Shown in pieces: positions 19,249 through 29,379 of a DNA stretch of 64,000 nt. The DNA lies in NCBI RefSeq assembly GCF_003429005.1, contig NZ_QVQV01000002.1, positions 655,700-719,699 of the forward strand, in the 5' to 3' direction. The stretch comes from Paraburkholderia sp. DHOC27 (GTDB lineage: Bacteria > Pseudomonadota > Gammaproteobacteria > Burkholderiales > Burkholderiaceae). The notes beneath the pieces were generated by a model, which worked only from the letters and a program-made list of their open reading frames with translations, was not told the DNA's origin and searched no databases. Made by a program: the position numbers and the translations under genes. Position 1 is the stretch's first letter, and each line of letters opens with the position of its first letter.

Positions 19249-20655
19249 CTATTTCAGCAACTCGGCAAGCGCCACACGGTACTGCGCGTAAGCGTCGGCT
19301 TCATCGCGATGCCTGCGGTTCTCGACGACTTTCTCGCCGCCGGCATAGACATCGCGAATCGGCGTCTCGCCATGCTCACAGAATACAACGCCCGAGAGCC
19401 ACGCGTCCGCCACGTGCTCAGCAATGCTCGCGTGATCGGGGTCCAGCACCAGCCAGTCGGCGCGCTGCCCCACCTGCAAACCATTGACGGCACGGCCCGT
19501 CGCCCGAGCGCCGCCGTCGAGCGCCGCCGCGAACAACCGGTCCGCGACGTGCGTGGAAGTTGCCGACGCCAGCACATTGCGTTGCCGGCGCGACAGACGC
19601 TGGCCATATTCGAGCAAACGCAATTCGGACCGCCAGTCCACGCCGATATGGCTATCCGATCCGATGCCGAAACGCCCCTGCGCGTCGAGGTATTCCTGCG
19701 CCGGGAAGATGCCATCACCGAGATTGGCTTCGGTGGTCAGACACAGCCCGGCAACTGCGCCGCTTTTGGCGAGCGCAAGGGTCTCGTTGGCATCCACATG
19801 GGTTGCGTGCACGAGACACCAGCGCGCGTCGACGGCGAAGCGATCCAGCAGCCATTGCACCGGGCGCGCGCCTTCGGTTTCGAGGCAGGCGTCCACTTCA
19901 GCGGTTTGCTCGGCGATATGGATGTGCACCGGCGCGCCCGGCAAGCTTGCATCGAGACCCTCGAGCAACGCGCGCAATGAGTCGCCCGACACCGCGCGCA
20001 ACGAATGCGGCGCCACGCCATAGCGCAGCGCGGCGTTCTCGGGCCGTGCGGCGCGCAGTTTGCCGAGCAGGTCGAGCAGGCTGTCCGGCGTATTGATGAA
20101 ACGCTGCTGATCCTCACGCGGCGCACGTGCGCCAAAGCCGCTGTACTGATACAGCACCGGCAGCATCGTCATGCCGATGCCACTGCGCTGTGCGGCATCC
20201 ACGACACGCTCCGCCAGTTCCGGCGTGTGTGCGTAACGACTGCCATCCGGCGTGTGATGCACGTAATGAAACTCACACACGGACGTATAGCCCGCTTTCA
20301 GCATTTCGATGTAGAGCCATTGCGCGATCGCGCCGAGCCCCTGCGGCGACATCTTTGCCGCAAAGCGATACATCAGGTCGCGCCAGCTCCAGAAGTTGTC
20401 GGTGGCGTTGGCGCGGTATTCGGTGAGACCGGCCATCGCGCGCTGGAACGCATGCGAATGCAGATTCGGCATGCCGGGCAAGACCGGACCGGCGGCCCGC
20501 GCCACATTCGCTGCGGGCGTCGCGCTATCGGCCGTCACCTGCGTCAGCGTGCCGGTGGCGTCCCATTCGAGCAGCACGTTGCGGCGCCATCCATCGGCAA
20601 GATAAGCGTGCTCGGCAAACAGCGAGTGATGCGACGTTCGGGTGGAGTCAGTCAT
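19249..20655 (-). CDS. hutF: Formimidoylglutamate deiminase
   Basis: HutF, an amidohydrolase-superfamily enzyme, converts N-formimino-L-glutamate to N-formylglutamate and ammonia. The 468-residue protein has the metal-binding HSHAFQRAMAGL motif near residue 64, a VHIHIAEQ block, the HATH motif and GIGSDSHIGVDW near the C-terminal third. I chose the ATG at 20655 because GAAGG lies 6 nt upstream; the frame is open to 20745 over the hutI 3' end, but that would overlap hutI. It sits 26 bp after hutI. Confidence 0.95.
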   Translation of the reverse strand: MTDSTRTSHHSLFAEHAYLADGWRRNVLLEWDATGTLTQVTADSATPAANVARAAGPVLPGMPNLHSHAFQRAMAGLTEYRANATDNFWSWRDLMYRFAAKMSPQGLGAIAQWLYIEMLKAGYTSVCEFHYVHHTPDGSRYAHTPELAERVVDAAQRSGIGMTMLPVLYQYSGFGARAPREDQQRFINTPDSLLDLLGKLRAARPENAALRYGVAPHSLRAVSGDSLRALLEGLDASLPGAPVHIHIAEQTAEVDACLETEGARPVQWLLDRFAVDARWCLVHATHVDANETLALAKSGAVAGLCLTTEANLGDGIFPAQEYLDAQGRFGIGSDSHIGVDWRSELRLLEYGQRLSRRQRNVLASATSTHVADRLFAAALDGGARATGRAVNGLQVGQRADWLVLDPDHASIAEHVADAWLSGVVFCEHGETPIRDVYAGGEKVVENRRHRDEADAYAQYRVALAELLK

Positions 20656-20681
20656 CTGCGAACCTTCGAAACTTGGGGGAA

Positions 20682-21911
20682 TCAGGCGACGGTGTGCTCG
20701 CGCCGCGTATAAACCGTTTCGCCGCCGCGCACGACGCGCGCACACAGCGGACGCCCGATCCAGTACGCCAGTTCGGCGAGCGTATCGACGGACCAGACGG
20801 CGAAATCGGCAGCACGTCCCACCGCCAGCGTGCCGTGACGATCCGCGCGACCGAGTGCCTGCGCCGCATGCCGGGTCACGCCTTGCAGCACTTCAGGCAC
20901 TGTCATGCGGAACAACGTCGTCGCCATGTTCATCATCAACAGCAGCGAGGTGGCAGGCGACGTGCCCGGATTGCTGTCCGTGGAAATCGCAATCGGCACG
21001 GCGTAGCGGCGCAGCAGTTCGAGCGGCGGCAATTGCGTTTCACGGATGAAGTAGTAGGCGCCCGGCAACAGCACGGCAACGGTGCCGGCTTCTTTCATCG
21101 CTGCCACGCCCGCTTCGTCGAGAAACTCCAGATGATCCGCGGACAACGCGCGATGACGCGCGGCCAGCGCCGCCCCGCCGCTATTGGAGAGTTGCTCGGC
21201 GTGCATCTTCACCGGCAACCCGTGACGTTCGGCGGCGGCAAAGACCTGCTCGCTTTGCGCGAGAGAAAAACCGATGCGTTCGCAGAACACGTCCACCGCA
21301 TCGACGAGCCCTTCTTCGGCCAGCACAGGCAACATGCGCTCGCAGACTTCGGTGATGTAGTCGTCGGCGCGGCCGGCAAATTCCGGCGGCAACGCATGCG
21401 CGCCGAGAAACGTGGTGTACACGGACACCGGATAGCGCTCGCCGAGCCGCCGCGCGACGCGCAGCATTTTGCGTTCGCTGGCGAGGTCGAGACCGTAGCC
21501 GGATTTGATTTCGATGGCGGTCACGCCTTCAGCGAGCAGCGGTTCGAGCCGTGCTGCGGATTGGCGAAACAGCGTGTCTTCGTCGGCGGCGCGGGTGGCG
21601 CGCACCGTCGAGACAATGCCGCCGCCCTGGCGGGCAATTTCTTCGTAGCTGACGCCAGCGAGTCGCTGCGCGAATTCGTCGGCGCGCTGGCCGCCGTACA
21701 CGAGGTGCGTATGACAGTCGACGAGGCCCGGCGTGACCCACGCGCCGCCCAGGTCTTCGCGCGGCCACGCGGCGTACTCCGCAGGTAATTCACTGGCTGC
21801 GCCGAGCCAGGCGATCTGGCCGTCGCGCACCGCAAGCGCGGCGTCGCTCAAGGTTTGTTCAGGATTGCCCGTGGGGCAAAGCTTCAGGTGATGCCAGACG
21901 GTTGGTTTCAT
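20682..21911 (-). CDS. hutI: Imidazolonepropionase
   Basis: HutI opens the imidazolone ring to give N-formimino-L-glutamate. The 409-residue length is standard. The zinc-binding [16 protein letters not shown] block near residue 62 and the IKSGYGLD and KMHAEQLS motifs are all present. It lies 81 bp downstream of hutD and 26 bp upstream of hutF on the same strand. Confidence 0.96.
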   Translation of the reverse strand: MKPTVWHHLKLCPTGNPEQTLSDAALAVRDGQIAWLGAASELPAEYAAWPREDLGGAWVTPGLVDCHTHLVYGGQRADEFAQRLAGVSYEEIARQGGGIVSTVRATRAADEDTLFRQSAARLEPLLAEGVTAIEIKSGYGLDLASERKMLRVARRLGERYPVSVYTTFLGAHALPPEFAGRADDYITEVCERMLPVLAEEGLVDAVDVFCERIGFSLAQSEQVFAAAERHGLPVKMHAEQLSNSGGAALAARHRALSADHLEFLDEAGVAAMKEAGTVAVLLPGAYYFIRETQLPPLELLRRYAVPIAISTDSNPGTSPATSLLLMMNMATTLFRMTVPEVLQGVTRHAAQALGRADRHGTLAVGRAADFAVWSVDTLAELAYWIGRPLCARVVRGGETVYTRREHTVA

Positions 21912-21992
21912 CGCTTACTCGTGTGCCGATTTTCCGCTGGGTGGTGTTGGGTTGGTTTGGTTGGTTCGGTTGGTGCGTGCCTGCTGCGTGCG

Positions 21993-22610
21993 TCACAGGT
22001 AATCAATACGGATCGCGAGCAACGCACCCTCGCCCGTAACCGAGCACGCCGACGCGTCTGGTGTGTCGATACGCAAGGTATCGTCACTCGTAAGCGTGAC
22101 CGGCGCGCCGTCGCCCAGCGTGACCTGCACCGAACCCGCCGCGCAAAACAGCAACACCACATCCGCTGACAGACCATGATGATGCGCGCCGCCATCCACA
22201 CGCCAGACCTCCAGCGCGCCGCGTGCCGCGCCACGCCGGATCATCAGATTGAAGTCACGCGTCGCGCCATCGACGAGGCGCGCATCGATGGCCGCCTCGC
22301 CAGCGAAACGCGCCACATCGAGCGTTTGCGTCAGCGCATGCACCTGCGCTTCGCCGCCCGCCTCCTGCGCCTCATCGAGCAGCATCCCGGCGCCCGCCAG
22401 CAGCACCAGCGTGCGGTCGACGCCCGCAAAGCGCGAGAACGGTCCCGCCTGCGCAACGTCTGCAATGCTCACGCGCCATACGAACGTATCGAAGGCGGCG
22501 CCCGGCGGCATCGCGCCAATCTCGCGCGTCACGCCGCCGCCGTTTTTCCAGGGCGCCGCGATCAGATCGGCGCCACGGATCAGCGAGAAGACAGGCGAAA
22601 CCTTCGTCAC
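21993..22610 (-). CDS. hutD: HutD family protein
   Basis: HutD is a bicupin-type accessory protein of the hut operon, thought to moderate histidine use, perhaps by binding urocanate or formiminoglutamate. About 205 residues. The WKNGGGVTREI block near residue 20 is the family signature and the C-terminal FCAAGSVQVTLGDGAPVTL fits a cupin strand set. I chose the GTG at 22610, which follows the hutU TGA by 2 nt, giving translational coupling. The frame is open far upstream through hutU but that is a shadow of the real hutU frame. Confidence 0.85.
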   Translation of the reverse strand: MTKVSPVFSLIRGADLIAAPWKNGGGVTREIGAMPPGAAFDTFVWRVSIADVAQAGPFSRFAGVDRTLVLLAGAGMLLDEAQEAGGEAQVHALTQTLDVARFAGEAAIDARLVDGATRDFNLMIRRGAARGALEVWRVDGGAHHHGLSADVVLLFCAAGSVQVTLGDGAPVTLTSDDTLRIDTPDASACSVTGEGALLAIRIDYL

Positions 22611-22612
22611 GA

Positions 22613-24301
22613 TCAACGGCCCAGCATCGGCAGGTTGAGGCCCACTTCCCGCGCGGTTTCCTGCGCGAGTTCGTAGCCGGCATCCGCGTGACGCATCACG
22701 CCCGTGGCCGGATCGTTGAACAGCACGCGGCCCAGACGCTTGCCGGCTTCGTCCGTGCCGTCGGCGACGATCACCACGCCCGAGTGCTGGCTGAAGCCCA
22801 TGCCCACGCCACCGCCGTGATGCAGCGACACCCACGTCGCGCCGCCTGCCGTGTTCAGCAATGCGTTGAGCAGCGGCCAGTCGCTGACGGCATCCGAGCC
22901 GTCCTTCATGGATTCGGTCTCGCGGTTCGGACTCGCCACCGAGCCCGTATCCAGGTGATCGCGGCCAATCACGATGGGCGCCTTCAGTTCGCCGTTCTTC
23001 ACCATTTCGTTGAACGCCTGACCGAGACGATAACGATCCTTCACGCCCACCCAGCAGATGCGCGCCGGCAGACCCTGGAACGCGATGCGTTCGCGCGCCA
23101 TGTCGAGCCAGTTGTGCAGGTGCGGATCGTCGGGGATCAGCTCCTTGACCTTCGCGTCGGTCTTGTAGATATCTTCCGGGTCGCCCGAGAGCGCGACCCA
23201 GCGGAACGGCCCCTTGCCTTCGCAGAACAGCGGACGGATATAGGCCGGCACGAAGCCCGGGAAATCGAAGGCGTTTTCGACGCCCATTTCCAGCGCCATC
23301 TGACGGATGTTGTTGCCGTAATCGAGCGTGGCCGCGCCGCGTTCCTGCAGCGTCAGCATGGCCTGCACCTGCTTCGCCATCGACTGCTTGGCGGGCGTGA
23401 CGATGCTGTCCGGTGCAGTCTTCATGCGCTCGCGCCAGTCTTCCACGGTCCAGCCTTGCGGCAGGTAGCCGTGAATCGGATCGTGCGCGCTGGTCTGATC
23501 GGTCACGCAATCCGGCGTGATGCCACGCGCGACGCATTCGGCGAACACGTCCGCGGCGTTGCCGAGCAGGCCCACCGAGACCGGCTTGCCGGTCTGCTTC
23601 GCTTCTTCCACGATGGCGAGCGCTTCGTCGAGTGTCTTCGCCTTGCGGTCCACGTAACGCGTCTTCAGACGAAAGTCGATACGCGTCTCGTCGCATTCCA
23701 CGGCGATCATCGAGAAGCCGGCCATCGTCGCGGCGAGCGGCTGCGCGCCGCCCATGCCGCCGAGGCCACCCGTCAGGATCCAGCGGCCCTTCGGATCGCC
23801 GTTGAAATGCTGGTTCGCCACCGAGAAGAACGTTTCGTAGGTGCCCTGCACGATCCCCTGACTGCCGATATAGATCCAGCTACCCGCCGTCATCTGGCCG
23901 TACATCATCAGGCCCTTGCGATCGAGTTCGTGGAAATGCTCCCACGTCGCCCAATGCGGCACGAGGTTCGAATTGGCCAGCAGCACGCGCGGTGCGTCAG
24001 CGTGCGTCTTGAACACGCCAACCGGCTTGCCCGACTGGATCAGCAGCGTCTCGTCGTCGTTCAGGTCCTTCAGCGACGCAAGAATCTGATCGAAGCAATC
24101 CCAGTTACGCGCGGCGCGGCCAATGCCGCCGTACACCACGAGCGCATGCGGATGCTCGGCGACTTCCGGGTCCAGATTGTTCTGGATCATCCGGTACGCG
24201 GCTTCCGTGAGCCAGCTTTTACAGGACTTTTCAGCGCCACGCGGGGCGTGAATCGTGCGGGTCGGATCAAGACGCGGGTCGATGTGCTTCGGGTTGTTCA
24301 T
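22613..24301 (-). CDS. hutU: Urocanate hydratase
   Basis: HutU converts urocanate to imidazolonepropionate using tightly bound NAD+. The 562-residue length is normal. [16 protein letters not shown] and [17 protein letters not shown] are diagnostic, and the catalytic Cys region is seen in PARICWVG. I chose the ATG at 24301 ([15 protein letters not shown]) with TGAGG 7 nt upstream. An upstream start at 24385 would add a Ser/Leu-rich leader that is probably not translated. Downstream hutD begins 2 nt after its stop. Confidence 0.96.
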   Translation of the reverse strand: MNNPKHIDPRLDPTRTIHAPRGAEKSCKSWLTEAAYRMIQNNLDPEVAEHPHALVVYGGIGRAARNWDCFDQILASLKDLNDDETLLIQSGKPVGVFKTHADAPRVLLANSNLVPHWATWEHFHELDRKGLMMYGQMTAGSWIYIGSQGIVQGTYETFFSVANQHFNGDPKGRWILTGGLGGMGGAQPLAATMAGFSMIAVECDETRIDFRLKTRYVDRKAKTLDEALAIVEEAKQTGKPVSVGLLGNAADVFAECVARGITPDCVTDQTSAHDPIHGYLPQGWTVEDWRERMKTAPDSIVTPAKQSMAKQVQAMLTLQERGAATLDYGNNIRQMALEMGVENAFDFPGFVPAYIRPLFCEGKGPFRWVALSGDPEDIYKTDAKVKELIPDDPHLHNWLDMARERIAFQGLPARICWVGVKDRYRLGQAFNEMVKNGELKAPIVIGRDHLDTGSVASPNRETESMKDGSDAVSDWPLLNALLNTAGGATWVSLHHGGGVGMGFSQHSGVVIVADGTDEAGKRLGRVLFNDPATGVMRHADAGYELAQETAREVGLNLPMLGR

Positions 24302-24406
24302 GGTGGGCCTCAGAGGCTGAAAAGTACTCGGTAGCAGGCAAAAAATCGAAGTTGAAAGCCGCGACGCGCCTGACAGCAGCAGCACGGCGAAAGCAAAACA
24401 GTGCGA

Positions 24407-25102
24407 TCAAAAATGTCCGGTGAAGCGATAACGGCTGCCCGGGTGCCATAGATTGGCCACGGATGCGACCAGACTCTGCGACCACGTGCGCCGATGCAGC
24501 ACGAGGCATGGTTCGAGTTCATCCATGCTCAGCAGTTGCCGCGTGTCGGCGTCCGCAGCAGATGCCTCGATGCGGTACTCGACGCGCTGCAACGGCGCAA
24601 CGCGTACGAGGTACTGGTTCGGCGTGGTGTTGGTGAAATCCTGCAGGCCATACTCCGGCGCGACCGCCGGATTGACCCAGCGCTCTTCGAGCTGCACCGG
24701 CTCGTCGTTCTCGAAATGCAGCACGCGCGAGTGGAAGATCGGGCTGCCCGCGTTCACCTGCATTTCATCGGCGAGCGCCTCGTCCGCGATCGTGGCGCCG
24801 ATGTGCAGCACCTTGGCCTGATAACGATGACCGCGTGCGACGATCTCATCCGAAATGCTGCGGATCGCCACCAGCGTCGACTCGTATTTCGGCCGTGCGA
24901 CGAAGGTGCCCGATCCCTGCACACGCGTTAGCACCTGCTCCGAGGTCAACTCGCGCAGCGCACGGTTGACTGTCATGCGCGCCACGTTGAACTCGCGCGC
25001 CAGTTCGTTTTCCGAAGGAACCTGATCGCCCTCACCCCATTCGCCCGCGTGGATGCGACCGAGGATGAAGTCCTTGATTCCCTGATAAGCCGGTGCGTTC
25101 AT
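24407..25102 (-). CDS. hutC: Histidine utilisation repressor, GntR family
   Basis: HutC is the urocanate-responsive repressor of hut genes. The 231-residue protein has an N-terminal winged helix (VPSENELAREFNVARMTVNRAL near residues 27-48) and a C-terminal UbiC-like effector domain. It is placed inside the operon, between hutH (29 bp upstream) and hutU, so it should be autoregulated. Two operator-like sites TTGTATATACAA and TTGTATATACAC lie upstream of hutH and fit the known HutC recognition sequence. Confidence 0.95.
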   Translation of the reverse strand: MNAPAYQGIKDFILGRIHAGEWGEGDQVPSENELAREFNVARMTVNRALRELTSEQVLTRVQGSGTFVARPKYESTLVAIRSISDEIVARGHRYQAKVLHIGATIADEALADEMQVNAGSPIFHSRVLHFENDEPVQLEERWVNPAVAPEYGLQDFTNTTPNQYLVRVAPLQRVEYRIEASAADADTRQLLSMDELEPCLVLHRRTWSQSLVASVANLWHPGSRYRFTGHF

Positions 25103-25131
25103 GCTGGATGGGCCGCGATGACAGGTGAGCG

Positions 25132-26655
25132 TTATTGTTCCGATGCGAACGCGAACGGGCTGTGCTGCGCGATCGTGCCGTTCTGCACCAGCCGCGTGAC
25201 GGCTGCGATGTCGGGCGCGAAATAGTGATCCAGTTCGTAATGCGCGACTTCGTTGCGCACCGTATGCATCACGTGCAGCAGGCTCGGGCTGGTTTGATGC
25301 GGCGCGCGCAGATCTACACCCTGAGCGGCAGCGAGCAGTTCGATGGACAGAATGTTGGCGGTGTTCTCAGCGATATCACCGAGCTTGCGCGCGGCGAAGG
25401 TGGCCATCGACACGTGATCTTCCTGGTTCGCCGAGGTGGGCAGCGAATCGACCGAAGCCGGATGCGCGAGCGTCTTGTTTTCCGACGCGAGCGCGGCAGC
25501 CGTGACGTGCGCGATCATGAAACCGGAGTTCACCCCGCCATCGCGCACGAGGAACGGCGGCAGACCCGACAGCGTGGAATCGATCAGCAGTGCGATGCGA
25601 CGTTCGGCGAGCGCGCCGATTTCCGCCGCGGCGAGCGCCAGATTGTCCGCTGCGAAGGCCACCGGCTCAGCGTGGAAATTGCCGCCGGAGAGGACTTCGC
25701 CCGTGTCCGGGAAGATCAACGGATTGTCGGACACGCAGTTGGCTTCGATCAACAGCACGTCGGCGGCGTGACGCATCTGGTCGAGACAGGCGCCCATCAC
25801 CTGCGGCTGGCAGCGCAGGCTGTACGGGTCCTGCACCTTGCCGCAATCGCGATGCGACAGATTGATACCCGAGCCCTGCAACAGCGAACGATAAGCCGAA
25901 GCCGCGTCGATCTGCCCTTGATGGCCGCGCAGCTCGTGAATGCGCGCGTCGAACGGCGCCACCGACCCCGCTGCCGCATCCACCGACAGCGCGCCCGCCA
26001 CCAGCGCGGTGCGATACAGGTCTTCGATCGCGAACATGTTGTAGAGCGCGAGCGCGGTCGAAGCCTGGGTGCCGTTCAGCAGCGCGAGCCCTTCCTTGGC
26101 TTGCAGCGTGAGCGGCTTGAGGCCAACGAGGCGCAGACCTTCCGTGGCGGGCATCCGCTCGCCCTTGGCAAAGACTTCGCCCACGCCCAGCAGCGTCGCC
26201 GACATATGCGCGAGCGGCGCGAGATCGCCCGATGCGCCAACCGAACCCTTCACCGGAATCACCGGCAGGACGTCCGCGTTGAACAGCGTGATCAGCGCAT
26301 CCATGACCTCACGGCGAATGCCCGAATGGCCGCGGCCGAGGCTCGACAGCTTCAGCGCCATCAACAGACGCACCACCGGACGCGACATCGGCTCGCCCAC
26401 GCCCACTGCATGCGAGAGCACCAGATTGCGTTGCAGCAGTTCGAGCTGGTCATGCGGGATGTGCGTGCTGGCGAGACGCCCGAAGCCCGTGTTGATGCCA
26501 TACGCGGGCTCGCCCTTCGCGGCGATATCGGCAACGGCCTTCGCGCAGGCGTCGATGGCCGCATGGCTGGCGGGATCGAGCTGCAGCGTGACCTGTTCGC
26601 GGGCGATCTGGCGCAGTTGCGGGAGAGTGAGTTGGCCGGGCTTGAGCATCATCAT
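25132..26655 (-). CDS. hutH: Histidine ammonia-lyase
   Basis: HutH removes ammonia from histidine to give urocanate, the first step of the pathway. The 507-residue protein has the MIO-forming Ala141-Ser142-Gly143 in [14 protein letters not shown]. The INTGFGRLA block near residue 54 and the [14 protein letters not shown] region are also characteristic. Three ATG codons in a row (26655, 26652, 26649) are possible starts; AGGA is best spaced for the first. It is the promoter-proximal gene of the operon, and no histidine or urocanate permease accompanies it here. Confidence 0.96.
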   Translation of the reverse strand: MMMLKPGQLTLPQLRQIAREQVTLQLDPASHAAIDACAKAVADIAAKGEPAYGINTGFGRLASTHIPHDQLELLQRNLVLSHAVGVGEPMSRPVVRLLMALKLSSLGRGHSGIRREVMDALITLFNADVLPVIPVKGSVGASGDLAPLAHMSATLLGVGEVFAKGERMPATEGLRLVGLKPLTLQAKEGLALLNGTQASTALALYNMFAIEDLYRTALVAGALSVDAAAGSVAPFDARIHELRGHQGQIDAASAYRSLLQGSGINLSHRDCGKVQDPYSLRCQPQVMGACLDQMRHAADVLLIEANCVSDNPLIFPDTGEVLSGGNFHAEPVAFAADNLALAAAEIGALAERRIALLIDSTLSGLPPFLVRDGGVNSGFMIAHVTAAALASENKTLAHPASVDSLPTSANQEDHVSMATFAARKLGDIAENTANILSIELLAAAQGVDLRAPHQTSPSLLHVMHTVRNEVAHYELDHYFAPDIAAVTRLVQNGTIAQHSPFAFASEQ

Positions 26656-26704
26656 GGAGGTGAGTCCTGTCTATACAATTTGAGAGAAGTCTAGCGGCGC
26701 CAGC

Positions 26705-26716
26705 TTGTATATACAA
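26705..26716. promoter_or_regulatory. HutC operator (proximal site)
   Basis: TTGTATATACAA is a perfect 12-bp palindrome 50 bp upstream of the hutH start. It matches the HutC-type operator known from other proteobacteria. A half-site, CTATACAA, lies nearer hutH at about 26671. It should repress the whole hut operon when urocanate is absent. Confidence 0.85.
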
Positions 26717-26889
26717 CTTATTTTTAATGGTTCGACCTCAGGGGTTTCCCTCAGGGCCCCATCAAGTCGGTTTGACATGACCGGCAAGACTGGCATGGTT
26801 TTCGCAGGGTCACGCACAGTCGGAGCGGTAGGCTCGCGCCGCGACTGGGCGCATGTGCGGACACGCTGGCGTCGTCGCTATTCCATCAC

Positions 26890-26901
26890 TTGTATATACA
26901 C
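26890..26901. promoter_or_regulatory. HutC operator-like site (distal)
   Basis: TTGTATATACAC matches the proximal operator at 11 of 12 positions and lies 185 bp further upstream, near the 3' end of the next gene (LysR). The spacing would allow cooperative binding or looping, but that is inference. Confidence 0.65.
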
Positions 26902-26942
26902 GTTGACCACGCGAAGTGGCAAGCGGACAAAAAGGCGGGGGA

Positions 26943-27830
26943 TTACAGCGACAGCCGGGGGCCGATGAAGTCGAGAAACGCCTGCACGCGCCCGGCCAGC
27001 GCGGCGCTTTGATAGAACACGGCGCTGACGGGCTGCCGCTCGTCGATCAGCAGGGCATCGAGGATCGGTGCCAGACGGTTGGCGCGCACGTCGGCTGCGG
27101 TCATGAAGTCGGCGAGGCAGGCAATGCCGCTATCGGCGAGCGCCAGTTGCCGGATCGTCTCGCCGCTCGAGGCAACCAGCGCCGGCTCGATCTTGAACGA
27201 GGCGCGCTCGCCGTCCGGCAGCGGCCAGCGGTTCAGATGCTCCGGCGCGGTGAAACCGAGCAGCCGATGGCCACGCAATTCCTCCACCGAAACCGGCTCA
27301 CCCGCCTCCGCCAGATAGCCGGGGCTCGCCACGATACGCAGCTTGCTCGCGCCGAGCGAGCGCGCGTGCAGCGTGGAATCCTGCAGCGCGCCGATGCGGA
27401 TCGCGATATCCACCTTCTGCTCCAGCAAGTCGACAATGCGCTCGTTGCTGGTCAGTTCGAGCTGGATCTCGGGATAGAGCGCCGCGAACGCCTTAACGTG
27501 CGGCGCTATGCAATGCAGCATGAAGGGCGACGCCGCGTCCACCCGCAAGCGTCCGGACGGACGCTGGCGGCGCCGCGCCACCGACTGCTCGGCCTCCTCC
27601 ATGGCCGCGAGAATGGCCCGCGCGCGGCCGAGGAACAGCGCACCCTCCTCCGTGAGCTGCAGACGCCGCGTGGTGCGCCTTACCAGCGCCGTGTCGAGTT
27701 TCTTTTCCAGCCGCGTCAGCGCGCGGCTCACGCCGGACACCGTCTGCTGCAATTTCTCGGCGGCAGCCGTGATCGAGCCGCTGTCGACGACAGTGACAAA
27801 GACCAGCAGTTCGTCGGTGGAAGTCTTCAT
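26943..27830 (-). CDS. LysR-family transcriptional regulator
   Basis: A 295-residue LysR regulator with an N-terminal winged HTH (SGSITAAAEKLQQTVSGVSRAL, residues about 17-38; given in part) and a substrate-binding-like effector domain. I chose the ATG at 27830; a TTG at 27842 is also open. It is divergent from an epimerase-like gene, the usual arrangement for a LysR regulator and its target, and a striking three-arm palindrome sits directly upstream of its start codon. No hut role is implied. Confidence 0.85.
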   Translation of the reverse strand: MKTSTDELLVFVTVVDSGSITAAAEKLQQTVSGVSRALTRLEKKLDTALVRRTTRRLQLTEEGALFLGRARAILAAMEEAEQSVARRRQRPSGRLRVDAASPFMLHCIAPHVKAFAALYPEIQLELTSNERIVDLLEQKVDIAIRIGALQDSTLHARSLGASKLRIVASPGYLAEAGEPVSVEELRGHRLLGFTAPEHLNRWPLPDGERASFKIEPALVASSGETIRQLALADSGIACLADFMTAADVRANRLAPILDALLIDERQPVSAVFYQSAALAGRVQAFLDFIGPRLSL

Positions 27831-27832
27831 TG

Positions 27833-27856
27833 TTGATTTCAAATCAAGATTGATTT
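27833..27856. promoter_or_regulatory. Three-half-site operator next to the LysR start
   Basis: TTGATTT (27833-27839), AAATCAA (27841-27847) and TTGATTT (27850-27856) alternate in orientation, so the middle arm pairs perfectly with either neighbour. Positions of T and A fit the LysR T-N11-A rule. It covers the start-proximal leader of the LysR gene, which suggests autoregulation, and it could also control the divergent epimerase gene. Confidence 0.65.
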
Positions 27857-27993
27857 GAGACTAACACGCTTTTTGCCAGAATCCGTACGGGGGATACTGC
27901 TGACAGTCATCGCGATCAATTCGATTCCTCGCATTCCCGCACGCAGCGAACCTCACGCTACATGGGATCAATCGCACAGCACAGGAGAACATC

Positions 27994-28896
27994 TTGAACA
28001 TCTTTCTTACAGGCGCCAGCGGTTTCATTGGCGGTTCCATTGCGGCGGGCTTCGTGCGCGCCGGACACCATGTACGCGGCCTGATCCGCAATCCCGCCCA
28101 GGCCGCTGAACTGAAGCGCCTCGGCATCGAACCGGTGATCGGCACGCTCGACGACCACGCGCTGCTGATCCGCGAAGCGCAGGCGGCGGACGGCGTCGTC
28201 AACGCGGCGAGCAGCGACGATCGCGGCGCCGTCGAAGCGCTGATCGAAGGCCTCGCCGGTTCCGGCAAACCGTTGCTGCACACGAGCGGTTCGAGCATCG
28301 TCGGCGATGCGTCGGGCGGCGAAGCCGGGGCCGCGGCCATCTATCACGAAGACGCGCTACCCGAGCCGACTGCGGACAAAGCCGCGCGCGTCGCCATCGA
28401 CCGTCTCGTGCTCGGTGCCGCGCAACGCGGCGTGCGCTCGGCCGTGCTGTGCAATACCTTGATCTATGGACACGGCGCCGTGGCCGGCAGCGCCAGCGTG
28501 CAGTTGCCGCGCCTCGTGCGTCAGGCGCAGAAGAGCGGCGTGGTGCGGCACGTGGGCAGCGGCGGCAATATCTGGTCGAACGTGCACATCGACGATGTGG
28601 TCGCCCTGTATCTGCTCGCCCTCGAAAAAACGCCGCCCGGCGCGTTCTATTTCGTCGAAAGCGGCGAAGCGTCGTTCCGCGAAATGAGCGAGGCGATCGG
28701 CGAAGCGATGCAGCTCGGCGCGCCGCAAGCCTGGCCGCTCAAGGATGCGCAGCAAGAATGGGGCTACGAGATGGCGTCGTACGGTCTCGGTTCGAATAGC
28801 CGTGTACGCGGCGAGCGCGCGCGTCAGTTGCTAGGCTGGCAACCTGAGCGCACTTCGGTGCTCGACTGGATCAGGCACGACATGCTGCGCAGCTAG
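27994..28896 (+). CDS. NAD-dependent epimerase/dehydratase family protein
   Basis: A 300-residue extended-SDR protein. The N-terminal MNIFLTGASGFIGGSIA holds the GxxGxxG nucleotide-binding motif at residues 7-13, and SGNIWSNVHIDDVV near 189-202 is typical of NAD-dependent epimerases and isoflavone-reductase-like oxidoreductases. The start codon is TTG at 27994 with AGGAG 8 nt upstream, which I trust over later starts. It is divergent from the LysR gene and probably its target. Substrate unknown. Confidence 0.82.
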   Translation: MNIFLTGASGFIGGSIAAGFVRAGHHVRGLIRNPAQAAELKRLGIEPVIGTLDDHALLIREAQAADGVVNAASSDDRGAVEALIEGLAGSGKPLLHTSGSSIVGDASGGEAGAAAIYHEDALPEPTADKAARVAIDRLVLGAAQRGVRSAVLCNTLIYGHGAVAGSASVQLPRLVRQAQKSGVVRHVGSGGNIWSNVHIDDVVALYLLALEKTPPGAFYFVESGEASFREMSEAIGEAMQLGAPQAWPLKDAQQEWGYEMASYGLGSNSRVRGERARQLLGWQPERTSVLDWIRHDMLRS

Positions 28897-29016
28897 TACT
28901 ACGTAAGGCGTGTAAGCGTTTTTTGTTGCTTTTCCGTAAGCTCAACTCGCTAGAATCGGGCCCACCAAATGGGCCGATTCAATGCAGCGAGTCGTCCACT
29001 GAGCCCGGATTGCTTG

Positions 29017-29199
29017 ATGACCCTCGCGCTGAATTTCGACTGGCTGACCAACCTGCTTGCCATCCTGTTCGTGGTGGCGTGCCTCTATGACGCACGCTAC
29101 GACGAATACGGCACGTTGACGCTCGCAGTCGCCGCGATGAGTCTCGCCGTGATGGCGATTGAAGTGTTCCTGCAGCCCGCGTTTGAAATGGCGTTGTAG
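29017..29199 (+). CDS. Small hydrophobic protein, two membrane helices
   Basis: A 60-residue protein with two predicted helices (about 9-21 and 35-54) joined by a DARYDEYGTL loop. It looks like the many small uncharacterised Burkholderia membrane proteins. Start is uncertain: ATG at 29017 gives a compact two-helix protein but a weak ribosome site; an ATG at 28969 would add 16 residues. It follows the epimerase gene by 120 bp. Function unknown. Confidence 0.55.
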   Translation: MTLALNFDWLTNLLAILFVVACLYDARYDEYGTLTLAVAAMSLAVMAIEVFLQPAFEMAL

Positions 29200-29267
29200 T
29201 CGCGCGCTGCCGTCCCCTCTCCCGAATCGTCCTGCCTCTCGCGCCGCGTGCCGATCATGCGGCCAAT

Positions 29268-29308
29268 AAAAAACGGCGTGTCACGAACGAACCGTCCGCA
29301 ACACGCCG
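29268..29308 (-). terminator. Rho-independent terminator of the permease gene
   Basis: Read on the minus strand, CGGCGTGT (29308-29301) pairs with ACACGCCG (29281-29274) and six T residues follow (29273-29268). It lies 70 bp after the permease stop codon. Confidence 0.8.
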
Positions 29309-29379
29309 CACCAAACTTCACGATCCTTCACTAGCGCACACCAACGGCAGTCACGCCGTCAGTGGCCGTGTCATTCTCT

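Noticed and set aside
22611..23696. Upstream extension of the hutD frame inside hutU
   Set aside because: It overlaps hutU, whose frame is unmistakable; hutD starts at a GTG just after the hutU stop.
22688..24334. 548-codon plus-strand ORF opposite hutU
   Set aside because: Shadow of hutU caused by GC-rich codon use; the product is Arg/His/Ala-rich and has no ribosome site.
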